A stretch of DNA of 64,000 nt from Methylocystis silviterrae (GCF_013350005.1 NZ_JABVWW010000012.1:1-64000); one strand, 5' to 3'; counted from the stretch's first letter, positions 1 to 8,700 are shown. A program made the numbers and translations. Notes: generated from the letters alone by a model not told the origin.

Positions 1-76
1 GAACGCGCGCTCACGATGCCTTGGATTGGCTGCTCACGATCCCGTGGAACGGGCGCTCAGCATCCGTGGAATGCGC
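1..76. repeat. 23-bp tandem repeat at the left edge
   Basis: Consecutive units start at 9, 32 and 55 (gctcacgat-n-cc-n-tgga-type, 23, 23 and 22 bp), preceded by a partial unit at 1-8 that may continue past the window edge. The third unit has a one-base deletion and an inverted 'acg/gca' step. The unit length is not a multiple of three, so it does not keep a reading frame. The small ORF on the minus strand ends inside this array. No spacer-repeat alternation is seen, so it is not a CRISPR array. Confidence 0.6.
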
Positions 77-233
77 ACTCGCCGAGAAGAAACCAGGCGA
101 GCGCAGGCGCGATGAGGCCGCCGAGAAGGCCCGCAAAAAACGAACCGGCGGTGCCGAACAGGGTTTCAACGAGGTCGCTATGGATCTGAACGTCGGAGCT
201 TTCGCTGGCGGCTGGTTTCCTACGGACGAGCAT
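57..233 (-). pseudogene. Truncated N-terminus of a membrane protein, or 58-aa membrane peptide
   Basis: The ATG lies 3 bases after the TAG of the upstream rpfF-like gene, so translation would be coupled. The 58 residues begin MLVRRKPAASESSDVQIHSD, followed by LVETLFGTAGSFFAGLLGGL and a hydrophobic stretch (residues 25-50) that looks like one or two membrane passes. The frame stops with TGA inside the 23-bp tandem repeats, and the other two minus-strand frames also stop there. The N-terminus resembles that of membrane-anchored signalling proteins (GGDEF/EAL type), but that is an impression and not a firm match. It may be a gene cut off by the repeat array, or a genuine short protein. Confidence 0.4.
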
Positions 234-236
234 GAG

Positions 237-1169
237 CTAATCCTCTTTGGGAGACAGCGGCTTTTTCGAAGCCTCGCCCTTGCCGTCGGGAAGCTCGTCG
301 CCAGGAAGACGCAACTGCGCCGAAACAAGCCGTTCCATATAGCGCAGGTCATGCCGTGAAATGGCCATGGAGCAATCCGTCCAAAGCTCGACCACCCGAA
401 GCAATTCCTCCTTACGTACGGGGAAACATTGCTTTCGAAACTTGACGAGGGCCTGACGGCGCCGCCAGTTTGCGCCGTCGGGGTCGAGCATCCACTCATG
501 GGCGGTTTCGAGCGCCCGGCCTTCCGGCGCGACGACGTCGATGATGTCGAGATCGAACAGTTCGCGAGCGGAATAAACGCGACCGGCCGAGAGAATCTGC
601 TGCGTGCGCGCGGGTCCGACGCGCCGCGTCAGAAAGGTCACAGCGCCCATCCCCGGAAAAGTGTTGAAGGCGATCTCGGGCACTCCAAGACGCGCGCTCT
701 CCTCGGCGATGACAAAATCGGTGGCCAGCGCCCCTTCGAAGCCGCCGCCCATGCATTGACCCCTAACGACGGACAGCGTCAAGACAGGAAGATCGAAAGC
801 CGACGCCAGCGTGTACATCACCTCGATACAAGCATAGGCGTAGGTTAGCAGCGAATCTCGATCATTGTTCCTGATGCAGGAAACGAATGTCGCAAGATCG
901 CCGCCCAAGCTGAACACATTCGGCTTCTTGGAGGCCATCACGATGTAGCGGATCGGCCACTTCGCGCCCTCCGTCTGCGCCAGACGTTTGATCGCGTCAC
1001 GAAAGTCGATTGCGTCTTGCAACATCCGCAAAGTATAGCAATGCGGCGAGTCTGCGCGATAATTCATCCACACCGATTGCGTCGGTGCGTCATATTCAAT
1101 GTCTAAATGTTCGAAGCGCCAGTGAGGGAAATCTTGGGGAGGATGCCGTAGGTGCGCGGCGCTACTCAT
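237..1169 (-). CDS. rpfF: RpfF-type crotonase, probable DSF (cis-2-unsaturated fatty acid) synthase
   Basis: RpfF enzymes are enoyl-CoA hydratase-fold proteins that act on acyl-ACP, by dehydration and thioester cleavage, to make diffusible signal factor. The protein has the crotonase core, the segment GGDLATFV (oxyanion region) and both RpfF catalytic glutamates: GGGFEGAL (Glu145 from the chosen start) and GVPEIAFN (Glu165), 20 residues apart as in Xanthomonas RpfF Glu141/Glu161. The YAYACIEVMY and NTFPGMGA segments are also RpfF-like. The frame is open to 1352, but the extra 61 residues look non-coding. ATG at 1169 gives 310 residues, close to the family's about 290. No strong ribosome site is seen there. 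No rpfC/rpfG two-component genes are adjacent. An ordinary enoyl-CoA hydratase is the alternative. Confidence 0.75.
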   Translation of the reverse strand: MSSAAHLRHPPQDFPHWRFEHLDIEYDAPTQSVWMNYRADSPHCYTLRMLQDAIDFRDAIKRLAQTEGAKWPIRYIVMASKKPNVFSLGGDLATFVSCIRNNDRDSLLTYAYACIEVMYTLASAFDLPVLTLSVVRGQCMGGGFEGALATDFVIAEESARLGVPEIAFNTFPGMGAVTFLTRRVGPARTQQILSAGRVYSARELFDLDIIDVVAPEGRALETAHEWMLDPDGANWRRRQALVKFRKQCFPVRKEELLRVVELWTDCSMAISRHDLRYMERLVSAQLRLPGDELPDGKGEASKKPLSPKED

Positions 1170-1330
1170 TTCCAATACTTCGGGGCCAAGGCCTCCCCCC
1201 TCGATCGTGCAAGAAAACGAGCCGTCCCGATCCCGCCGCAAGGCGCGGCGGCGCGGGCGGGCTAAGCCGCCAAAAGCTCCACGTGCGTTTGATCCAGCAT
1301 CTGGCAATGCCTTCAACTCGCGGTCGAAGC

Positions 1331-1377
1331 TTTTTCCGTCACAGAAGTTCACACAGAGATCTGAACAGACGGAAAAA
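1331..1377. other. Inverted repeat between rpfF and the multicopper-oxidase gene
   Basis: TTTTTCCGTC (1331-1340) pairs perfectly with GACGGAAAAA (1368-1377), and an inner pair GTTCA (1347-1351)/TGAAC (1362-1366) extends the fold with a small asymmetric bulge. Neither strand has a U-run after the stem beyond the paired bases, so it is not a normal intrinsic terminator. It lies upstream of rpfF and downstream of the oxidase gene, so it could be an operator or a 5' leader hairpin. Confidence 0.45.
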
Positions 1378-1422
1378 ACGTGATTCTATTTCTGGGTTCT
1401 ATTAACCTTTGTGACGCTTGCT

Positions 1423-2781
1423 CTAGGCGACTTCGAACCAAGTCGCCAGTCCGCCCGCTTCGTGCTCCAGAATATCATCATGCACGGCCCATTTTCCAGG
1501 CGAATCAGCGAGGAAGGCGGCGTGCTTGGTTTTTCCCGGGGGAACGATCACGCCGTTGCGCCAATAGGGCTCCCATCCGTCATCGAGGTCATGCAGAAGG
1601 CGCATGCACTGCCCGTGAACATGCATCGCGAGCGCCGCTCCCGACTTGTTGACAAAGCCCAGCGTCACCGGGGTTCCGTTGGCCACTTTGAAGAGCGGCG
1701 GGCCTTGATAGCCTTTGGTCAAAGCGCCATTGATCGTCCAGGCGGGGCCGGTTGCGGCCTTGCGCGTTTCGATCACGAGATCGACCTTCTTGGCGCTTGC
1801 TAGCTTGATCTCGGCAGGAAGCGCCGAATTCTGCGGGAGCGACGCTATCGGCGGACGCTTTGACGCCTTTGCGCCCTTGGCTTCCGCGACGAAAAGGTCG
1901 CGATCCTCGCCATTCGGTCCGCGCAAGATCAAATTGGCCTTGGCGCCTTCGGTCTCCGGCATGTCGAACATCAGCTCGAAGCGCGCCCCCGGCGCGACGG
2001 GAATGCTCCGCTTGATCGGTTCGAAGGCGTCGCACGGCTGGCCGTCGATGGCGATGACGAAAGGCTGCGCGCCCGCGAGGGACAGCACCATAATGCGCGC
2101 GTTGCTGAGATTGGCCAGGCGCAGCCGCACCCTGGCGCCGGGCGCCAGGCTCTGCCGGGCTGGCGCAGCCTGGCCGTTGACGCAGAGCAGCGGGCCGATC
2201 CGGCCGACGCCGCTTGCCGCCGCTGGATCGTTGAAGCCGCCAACGACCTGGCCCGCGTCATCGAGCCGCCAGTCGTCCAGGACGAGAAGCAGGTCGGCGT
2301 CTGCGGGCAGCGGCGCCGGCTCGTCGACGATGAGCAGGCCCTTGAGGCCGCGCCCGACGAGCTCCGGCGTCGCGCCATAGACGCTCGGCCGGTAGCAGAA
2401 CAGGCCGGGATCGGCGAGCGTGCGGCGGTAATCAAAGGATCCGCCGGGCGCGACCGCCGCCTGCGTCAGCGGCGCGACGCCCTCCATCGCATTGTCGCCC
2501 CGCAAGCCATGCCAGTGAATGGTCGCGGGCTGGTCGAGCTTGTTCAGGAAACGGACGGCGAGTTCGTCGCCCTGCTGGTAGCGCAGGACGGGCCCCGGCG
2601 TGCTTCCGTCGAAACCGAGAATGCTGGTTTCGCCGCCGCCGGACAGGCGCGCCTTCCCCGGCCGCGCCTCGATCTGCCGCAGGGAGCGCGGCGGCGACTG
2701 CGCCACCGCCGGAAGCGCCGCCAGGCTGGCGGCGACGCCGGAAAGAACGACGCGGCGGGAGAGGAGTTGTGACATCGCCAT
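1423..2781 (-). CDS. Tat-exported multicopper-oxidase-fold protein with degenerate copper sites
   Basis: 452 residues. The N-terminus carries a twin-arginine signal (LSRRVVLSGVAASLAALPA), so the folded protein should go to the periplasm. Three cupredoxin-like domains follow. The first copper motif is intact (TIHWHGLR, His89/His91). The second, normally WYHSH, is FCYRPSV (128-134). The third, normally HPxHLHGH, is AMHVHGQ (His387/His389). The last, normally HCHxxxHxxxGM, is HDDILEHEAGGL (434-445). So the type 1 Cys is Asp435, the adjacent type 3 His is Asp436, and the axial Met is Leu445. It cannot be a normal laccase or copper efflux oxidase. It may be a structural cupredoxin like FtsP/SufI, or hold a reduced copper site. 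Confidence 0.8.
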   Translation of the reverse strand: MAMSQLLSRRVVLSGVAASLAALPAVAQSPPRSLRQIEARPGKARLSGGGETSILGFDGSTPGPVLRYQQGDELAVRFLNKLDQPATIHWHGLRGDNAMEGVAPLTQAAVAPGGSFDYRRTLADPGLFCYRPSVYGATPELVGRGLKGLLIVDEPAPLPADADLLLVLDDWRLDDAGQVVGGFNDPAAASGVGRIGPLLCVNGQAAPARQSLAPGARVRLRLANLSNARIMVLSLAGAQPFVIAIDGQPCDAFEPIKRSIPVAPGARFELMFDMPETEGAKANLILRGPNGEDRDLFVAEAKGAKASKRPPIASLPQNSALPAEIKLASAKKVDLVIETRKAATGPAWTINGALTKGYQGPPLFKVANGTPVTLGFVNKSGAALAMHVHGQCMRLLHDLDDGWEPYWRNGVIVPPGKTKHAAFLADSPGKWAVHDDILEHEAGGLATWFEVA

Positions 2782-2884
2782 CTAGCTATGGCGCAGCCCG
2801 GCCCGTTGGGCAATGATTGAGAGCTTCAACATCTCACGCGCCGCGAGGGCGCGAGAACGGCCAAAACACGAGGAGGCTTGAGAC

Positions 2885-3202
2885 ATGAGCGCGCCGCGCA
2901 TTAAGAAGACTGCCGCTATTTTAGGCTTCTGCAGCGCGTGCGGGTTTCTGCCGCTCGCCGCGTGGGCGCAGGCTTCGCAAGGCTATTCCGACTATCGCCA
3001 GTCGCTGATCGCCGGCGGCTGGAAGCCGAACGTCGGCTACGGGCTGAAAACCGCCCGCGGCAAGCCCCTATATAAGTTTCCGGAAGTCGTTTGCGGTCCG
3101 ACGCTCTGCAACGCCAAATGGCGCGACCCCCAGGGTCACGAAAAGGTCATTACGCTGATCCGCGGCCTCGAGGGGGCGGATCACCGCGTGGCGCCACAAT
3201 AG
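2885..3202 (+). CDS. Small secreted protein of unknown function
   Basis: 105 residues with a clear signal peptide (hydrophobic run AAILGFCSACGFLPLAAWA, cleavage likely after AWA-Q). The mature part has a Cys pair in VCGPTLCNAKW, which could form a disulphide, and the phrase AGGWKPNVGYG near its N-terminus. A strong ribosome site (GAGGAGG about 10 bases before ATG) fixes the start. It is divergent from the multicopper-oxidase gene, with about 100 bp between. I do not recognise the family. Confidence 0.7.
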   Translation: MSAPRIKKTAAILGFCSACGFLPLAAWAQASQGYSDYRQSLIAGGWKPNVGYGLKTARGKPLYKFPEVVCGPTLCNAKWRDPQGHEKVITLIRGLEGADHRVAPQ

Positions 3203-3420
3203 CCGGCGGCGGCTGGCATCCCGCCGCGTCCATGCTATAGAGCGACGCCCGACGAATCGAGTTCGCGCTTGGGAGCGCCTTGGCGCGCCCTCAAAACGCG
3301 CAAGGGACTGCGCCTTTTCGGGGGAACAGGATCGTTTGAGAGGGAATCGAACGGTTCGATTTCATCTCAAGCGATCCCGGTTCGCGGGCAGGGAAATTGA
3401 GGCGGCCCTATCCGCCGATC

Positions 3421-3505
3421 GCGGGCGTGGCGGAACTGGTAGACGCGCCGGATTTAGGTTCCGGTGACGAAAGTCGTGGGGGTTCGACTCCCTCCGCCCG
3501 CACCA
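3421..3505 (+). tRNA. tRNA-Leu (UAG anticodon)
   Basis: Full cloverleaf: acceptor GCGGGCG pairs with CGCCCGC (3495-3501), discriminator A3502, and CCA is encoded at 3503-3505. The anticodon loop TTTAGGT lies between CCGGA and TCCGG, giving anticodon UAG, which reads CUN leucine codons. A long variable arm (class II) and the GGTTCGACTCC T-arm fit tRNA-Leu. It lies just upstream of tig, an arrangement common in this group. Confidence 0.95.
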
Positions 3506-3581
3506 GAGCCGCTTACCGTGGCAGTCACATATTCGTCGTCGCGCGCCGGCGACGTCGCAGTCATTAAGAAGGCTAATCGAG

Positions 3582-4928
3582 ATGCAAGTAACGCAGACCT
3601 CCTCGCAGGGCTTGAAGCAGGAATACAAGGTGGTCCTGCCGGCCGGCGAACTCGCCGCCAAGCTCGCCGCCCAGCTCAGCGAGATTCAGGCGAAAAGCCA
3701 AATCAAGGGATTCCGTCCCGGCAAGGCGCCGATTGGCCATCTCAAGAAGCTCTACGGCAAGAGCATCATGAGCGACGTGTTGCAGGAGGCGGTCAATGAC
3801 GCCAACCGCAAGATCGTCGAGGAAAACGAGCTGCGCATCGCGCTCGAGCCGAAGATCGATTTCCCCGGCGGGCAGGAGGAAGTCGAGCGCGCGCTAACCG
3901 CCGAGGGCGATTTCTCCTATGTCGTCACCTTCGAAACGCTGCCGAAGTTCGAAATCGGCGCCTTCGACGACATCTCCCTGGAGCGTCCCGTCGCCGAAGT
4001 GGCGGATGACGATATCGAGAAGGCGCTGCAATCTCTCGCCGATCGTGCTCAGGAATTCGAGGCGAGGCCAGAAGGGGCCAAGGCGGAGAAGGGCGACAGA
4101 CTGACGATCGATTTCACCGGCAAGCTCGACGGCGAGCCCTTTGAGGGCGGCGCGGGCGGAGACGTCGATCTGGTGCTGGGCGCGGGAACCTTCATCCCCG
4201 GTTTCGAGGAGCAGCTCGAGGGAGCCGCCGCCGGCGACCAGCCGGTCGTCAAGGTCCGGTTCCCCGAGGACTATGCGGCCAAGCAGCTCGCGGGGAAGGA
4301 CGCCGAGTTCGACGTGACGGTCAAGGCCGTTTCGGCGCCCAAGACGCTCGGGCTCGACGAGGAGCTCGCCAAGAAATACGGCTTTGAGTCGCTCGAGGCG
4401 ATGAAGACCGCCGTTCGCGGCAACCTCGAAGCCGATTTCGACAAGGCCTCGCGCGAGAAGCTGAAGCGCGCGCTCCTCGACGCGCTCGACAGCCGCTATT
4501 CCTTTGAGCTGCCGGAGAGCCTTGTCGAACAGGAATTCGCCAATATCTGGGGCCAGCACGAGCAGGAAAGCCAGCGGGCGGGCCAACCCGTCGCCGAAGA
4601 CGGCAAGACGGAGGAAGAGACGAAGGCCGAGTTCCGCAAGATCGCCGAACGACGCGTGCGGTTGGGGCTGGTTCTGGCGGAGATCGGAAAAAGCGCCGAC
4701 GTGAAGGTGGACGAAAAGGATCTGACCGACGCTTTGGTCGAGCGGGCGCGCATGTTCCCAGGCCAGGAGAAGGCGGTTTGGGACTATTACCGCAACAATG
4801 AGCAGGCTCTCGCCCAGCTCCGCGCCCCAATCTATGAGGAGCGCGTCGTCGATCACCTCGCCAAGCTGATCAAGATCGCCGACAAGACCGTCTCCCGCGA
4901 AGTGCTGTTCAAGGAAGACGAGGAATAG
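3582..4928 (+). CDS. tig: Trigger factor, ribosome-associated chaperone/prolyl isomerase
   Basis: 448 residues, normal for the family. The N-terminal ribosome-docking domain carries the signature GFRPGKAP (43-50). The central FKBP-type peptidyl-prolyl isomerase domain includes GDRLTIDFTGKLDGEPFEG and FIPGFEEQLEGA. The rest is the helical C-terminal chaperone domain, with an acidic end (FKEDEE). It binds L23 at the ribosome exit and shields nascent chains. The ATG at 3582 sits after AAGGCTAATCGAG. clpP follows after about 200 bp on the same strand, the usual tig-clpP order, but clpX and lon do not follow here. Confidence 0.97.
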   Translation: MQVTQTSSQGLKQEYKVVLPAGELAAKLAAQLSEIQAKSQIKGFRPGKAPIGHLKKLYGKSIMSDVLQEAVNDANRKIVEENELRIALEPKIDFPGGQEEVERALTAEGDFSYVVTFETLPKFEIGAFDDISLERPVAEVADDDIEKALQSLADRAQEFEARPEGAKAEKGDRLTIDFTGKLDGEPFEGGAGGDVDLVLGAGTFIPGFEEQLEGAAAGDQPVVKVRFPEDYAAKQLAGKDAEFDVTVKAVSAPKTLGLDEELAKKYGFESLEAMKTAVRGNLEADFDKASREKLKRALLDALDSRYSFELPESLVEQEFANIWGQHEQESQRAGQPVAEDGKTEEETKAEFRKIAERRVRLGLVLAEIGKSADVKVDEKDLTDALVERARMFPGQEKAVWDYYRNNEQALAQLRAPIYEERVVDHLAKLIKIADKTVSREVLFKEDEE

Positions 4929-5134
4929 TCGGTCGACCGGCTGTCGTCCCCGCAGGCGGCGGCGCGCCGCGAGGAAATCCGGCATACCAGGCTGATGCGC
5001 ACGGCGCGCTGCGGAGATCGTGGCGTGACGGCCGCAATCGAGTCTTTGCGTCCGACGCGGGCGCAGATATATGACGGGTCAAGAGTTCCCGGCGAGGCGC
5101 ATCAGCCTCCGCCGGACCACAGAGGCGATACGCG

Positions 5135-5770
5135 ATGCGCGATCCAGTCGAAAACTACAGCCAATATCTCATCCCACAGGTGATCGAAAACACTTCGCGC
5201 GGCGAGCGCGGTTTCGACATCTATTCCCGCCTGCTGCGCGAGCGCATCATTTTCATCACCGGGCCGATCGAAGATCACATGGCGTCGGTGATCATCGCGC
5301 AGCTGTTGTTTCTGGAGTCCGAGAACCCCAAAAAGGAAATCTCGCTCTACATCAATTCGCCGGGCGGCGTGGTGACGTCCGGCCTCGCCATCTACGACAC
5401 GATTCAGTTCATCAAGCCGAAGGTCTCGACGCTGTGCGTCGGGCAGGCGGCGTCGATGGGCTCGCTTCTGCTGGCCGCAGGCGCCGACGGTCTGCGCTAT
5501 GCGCTCCCGAATGCGCGCGTCATGCTGCATCAGCCGTCCGGCGGCTTCCAGGGTCAGGCGTCGGACATCCAGCGCCACGCCGAAGACATTCTGAAAGTCA
5601 AAAAGCGCCTCAATGACATCTACGTCCGTCACACGGGCAAGGACTATGAGACGATCGAGCGCACGCTCGACCGCGATCATTTCATGTCGGCGGAGGAGGC
5701 GCGGAATTTCGGGATCGTCGACGCCGTGCAGGAGCGGCGGCCTGACGACGAGAGCGACGCCAAGCGCTAA
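5135..5770 (+). CDS. clpP: ATP-dependent Clp protease proteolytic subunit
   Basis: 211 residues. The serine protease core shows INSPGGVV (oxyanion region), GQAASMGS with nucleophile Ser107, and MLHQPSGG with catalytic His132; the segment [11 protein letters not shown] carries the third member of the triad region. Fourteen subunits form the barrel that degrades proteins fed by ClpX or ClpA. The ATG follows GAGGCG. Downstream there is not clpX but a biotin-dependent carboxylase gene, so clpX lies elsewhere or the cluster was rearranged. Confidence 0.97.
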   Translation: MRDPVENYSQYLIPQVIENTSRGERGFDIYSRLLRERIIFITGPIEDHMASVIIAQLLFLESENPKKEISLYINSPGGVVTSGLAIYDTIQFIKPKVSTLCVGQAASMGSLLLAAGADGLRYALPNARVMLHQPSGGFQGQASDIQRHAEDILKVKKRLNDIYVRHTGKDYETIERTLDRDHFMSAEEARNFGIVDAVQERRPDDESDAKR

Positions 5771-5844
5771 ACGCTAAAGGCGCCGGCCGCGTTTTCTGAG
5801 CGCCCGGCGCCAATTGCTTGAGGGATTGGGGCATTGGGGCGCGC

Positions 5845-7854
5845 ATGTTTCGTAAAATTCTAATCGCCAATCGCGGCGAGATCGCTTGTCGCATCATTAA
5901 GACAGCGAAGCGCATGGGACTTTCCACCGTCGCCGTCTATTCCGACGCCGACGCCGACGCGCTGCATGTCGAAATGGCCGACGAGGCCGTCCGTCTCGGC
6001 CCGCCCCCCGCCGCCCAGTCCTATCTGCTGATCGATAAGATCGTCGCCGCCTGTAAGGAAACCGGCGCCGAGGCGGTGCATCCCGGCTATGGCTTTCTGT
6101 CCGAGCGCGCCGCCTTCGCCACTGCGCTCGCCGAGGCGAATATCGTGTTCATTGGCCCGAACGTTCGCGCGATCGAGGCGATGGGCGACAAGATCGAATC
6201 GAAGAAATTCGCCTCCGCCGCCAATGTCAGCGTCGTGCCCGGCTACCTTGGCGTCATCGAGAACGCCGAAGAGGCCGTTACGATCGCCAGGGACATCGGC
6301 TATCCCGTGATGCTCAAAGCATCGGCCGGCGGCGGCGGAAAGGGCATGCGCGTCGCTTTCACCGACGCCGAAGTGATCGAAGGCTTCACGCGCGCGCGTT
6401 CGGAGGCGGCGTCTTCCTTCGGCGACGACCGCGTCTTCGTCGAGAAATTCATCGTCAATCCGCGCCACATCGAGATTCAGGTGCTTGGCGACAAGCAAGG
6501 CAATGTCGTCCACCTGAACGAGCGCGAATGTTCCATTCAGCGCCGCAATCAAAAGGTGATTGAAGAAGCGCCGTCGCCGCTGTTGGACGAGAAGACTCGT
6601 CGCGAAATGGGCGCGCAGGCCGTCGCCCTCGCCAAGGCCGTGAACTACGATTCGGCGGGCACGGTCGAATTCGTCGCCGGTCAGGACAAGAGCTTCTACT
6701 TCCTTGAAATGAACACGCGCTTGCAGGTTGAACATCCGGTGACGGAGCTCATCACCGGCGTCGATCTTGTCGAGCAGATGATCCGCGTCGCGGCGGGCGA
6801 GCCGCTGCAACTCAAGCAGGAAAACGTCAAGATCAACGGCTGGGCGGTCGAGAGCCGTATTTATGCCGAGGACCCCACGCGCAACTTCCTTCCCTCGGTC
6901 GGGCGACTGGTCAAATACCGGCCGCCGGAAGAGAAGCGAGAAGGCGGCGTTGCGGTGCGCAACGACACCGGCGTCACCGAAGGCCGCGAAATCTCGATCC
7001 ACTACGATCCGATGATCGCCAAACTGGTGACGCATGCGCCGGACCGTCTTCGCGCGATCGTGGCGCAGGCCGACGCGCTCGATCGCTTCGTGATCGACGG
7101 AATTCGCCACAATATTCCGTTTCTGTCGTCGCTCATGCAGAGTCCGCGCTGGCGCTCCGGCAATCTCTCGACGGGCTTTATCAGCGAAGAATATCCGGAG
7201 GGATTTTCGTCGCCCGAGCCTCGGGGAGATCTGGCGCACACGCTTGCCGCGATCGCGACGCTCATGGACCACATCGGCAATGAGCGCAAACGCAAGATCT
7301 CCGGTCAGCTGCGCGGCGGAAGGCCGGTCGAATTCGAGCGCGAACGCGTCTGCATGCTCGGAGAGCAGAGATTCGACGTCAGCGTCGAGGCGCAAGGCGA
7401 AGCGCTGATCGTGCGTTTCGCCGAGGGCGACCAGCGCGCCCATCGCGTTTCGACCCAGTGGCGTCCGGGCGAACTCGTGCTCGAAGGCGACGTTGACGGC
7501 CGCACGGTCTATGTGCAGGCGCGGTCCATCCTCAACGGCTATGGGCTGTCGCATCAGGGCGTCGACGTCACGGCGCGCGTCTATACCAAGCGCGAGGCGG
7601 AACTTGTCGCCTACATGCCCAAGAAAAAAGACGCCGGCGCCTCCAAGCACCTGTTGTGTCCGATGCCCGGCCTGGTGAAAACCATCGACGTGGCCGAAGG
7701 TCAGGAGGTCAAGGCCGGCGAGGCCTTGTGCATGGTCGAAGCGATGAAGATGGAAAACGTGCTGCGCGCCGAGCGCGACGTGACCGTGAAGAAGATCCTG
7801 GCGAAGGCCGGCGACAGCCTTGCGGTCGACGCCGTGATCATGGAGTTCGCCTAA
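5845..7854 (+). CDS. pccA: Acetyl/propionyl-CoA carboxylase alpha subunit (biotin carboxylase plus biotin carrier)
   Basis: 669 residues from ATG 5845; nine extra codons upstream (from 5818) are unlikely to be used because the family starts at MFRKILIANRGEIA. It has the biotin carboxylase N-domain, the ATP-grasp with glycine-rich KASAGGGGKGMR, the catalytic region FLEMNTRLQVEHPVTE, a BT linker region, and a C-terminal biotinyl domain with EAMKMEN (Lys635 biotinylated). It carboxylates biotin with bicarbonate and ATP and passes the group to a beta subunit encoded elsewhere. The length fits PccA/MccA/AccA3-type subunits; propionyl-CoA is the likeliest substrate. In a serine-cycle methylotroph it would serve the ethylmalonyl-CoA pathway. 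Confidence 0.9.
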   Translation: MFRKILIANRGEIACRIIKTAKRMGLSTVAVYSDADADALHVEMADEAVRLGPPPAAQSYLLIDKIVAACKETGAEAVHPGYGFLSERAAFATALAEANIVFIGPNVRAIEAMGDKIESKKFASAANVSVVPGYLGVIENAEEAVTIARDIGYPVMLKASAGGGGKGMRVAFTDAEVIEGFTRARSEAASSFGDDRVFVEKFIVNPRHIEIQVLGDKQGNVVHLNERECSIQRRNQKVIEEAPSPLLDEKTRREMGAQAVALAKAVNYDSAGTVEFVAGQDKSFYFLEMNTRLQVEHPVTELITGVDLVEQMIRVAAGEPLQLKQENVKINGWAVESRIYAEDPTRNFLPSVGRLVKYRPPEEKREGGVAVRNDTGVTEGREISIHYDPMIAKLVTHAPDRLRAIVAQADALDRFVIDGIRHNIPFLSSLMQSPRWRSGNLSTGFISEEYPEGFSSPEPRGDLAHTLAAIATLMDHIGNERKRKISGQLRGGRPVEFERERVCMLGEQRFDVSVEAQGEALIVRFAEGDQRAHRVSTQWRPGELVLEGDVDGRTVYVQARSILNGYGLSHQGVDVTARVYTKREAELVAYMPKKKDAGASKHLLCPMPGLVKTIDVAEGQEVKAGEALCMVEAMKMENVLRAERDVTVKKILAKAGDSLAVDAVIMEFA

Positions 7855-7878
7855 AAGGCGTCGCGCGCTGACGGCGCG

Positions 7879-8622
7879 CTACAGGTTGAGGAACATGCTC
7901 ACCGAAAGAATGTGATTGATCCGGTGATCGAACTTCTGCTCGCGCTGCGAGACGACGCGCGATTGGATGAGCTGGTTCATATAGCCGATCTCCACGCGCG
8001 CCTTCTCGCTGAAACTGTAGCCAAGGCCGGCGAAGCCGCGATTTTGATCAAAGCCGAACCGCGTTGAAGGCGTCGTTGAATTCAGCCGCACAAACACTTC
8101 ATCCCAGAGCACGAGGCTCAAGGGGGCGTTTTCCCAGAGCGGATGCGAAAAGCGCACAAATTGGCGCAGGCGCCATTCAACGGGGTTCACGTTCTGAATG
8201 AAGCGCTGCTCAAGGCGCGTGCGGCTCGTCAGGTCGCCGAAGGCGGCTTTGTCGGTCAGCAGAATCTGCTGCCAGATCCGATTTTCGTGTTGCGTTTTGG
8301 CGTCTTGCGGAAAGGTCGCGATATGCGCGTAGCCGAGCCACAGGCTGGCGTTGTCGGTAAGCGCATAGCCGACGCCGGCGCGCCCCAGAGCCTGATCGGC
8401 GGTGGCGCCATCGTTCCGAAAGCGCCCCTGACTTTCCAGCCATAGGCGCCATTTTTTCAAACTTGGATCAATCGAGCCGAGCTTGGCGATGGTCGTGACG
8501 TTTTCCCAGATCCTGAAATCTTCGTCGACAGCCGCCGCCGGGCCGGCCGTCGCGAAAATCCCGAGCAAGGACCCGCCGCAAACGGCGAGCCGCCTCGTCC
8601 TTTGAATTGTCGCCGCTGACAC
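7879..8622 (-). CDS. DUF2490 family outer-membrane-type protein
   Basis: 247 residues with an N-terminal hydrophobic signal (AVCGGSLLGIFATAGPAAA). The mature part matches the DUF2490 pattern: RIWENVTTIAKLGSI, an alternating beta-strand layout with many aromatic residues (SLWLGYAHIATFP, TRLEQRFIQN, LRQFVRFSHP, GFAGLGYSF) and a final strand HILSVSMFLNL, consistent with a small beta-barrel. It is the last gene of a possible minus-strand operon with the SulP transporter (78-bp gap) and carbonic anhydrase. Function is unknown; the context hints at an envelope role in the same module. Confidence 0.75.
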   Translation of the reverse strand: MSAATIQRTRRLAVCGGSLLGIFATAGPAAAVDEDFRIWENVTTIAKLGSIDPSLKKWRLWLESQGRFRNDGATADQALGRAGVGYALTDNASLWLGYAHIATFPQDAKTQHENRIWQQILLTDKAAFGDLTSRTRLEQRFIQNVNPVEWRLRQFVRFSHPLWENAPLSLVLWDEVFVRLNSTTPSTRFGFDQNRGFAGLGYSFSEKARVEIGYMNQLIQSRVVSQREQKFDHRINHILSVSMFLNL

Positions 8623-8700
8623 CGCCGTCTCCGTGGAAATCGAGCACCCAGCGCATTGGAGCGACTCCTCTCGCGCCAGTCAAACCACAGAGATGGTAGA

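Noticed and set aside
1..76. Possible CRISPR array in the 23-bp repeats
   Set aside because: Units are contiguous with no spacers, and no cas genes are present.
5860..7650. 596-codon minus-strand ORF opposite pccA
   Set aside because: Antisense shadow; Arg/Asp/His-rich with no family features.
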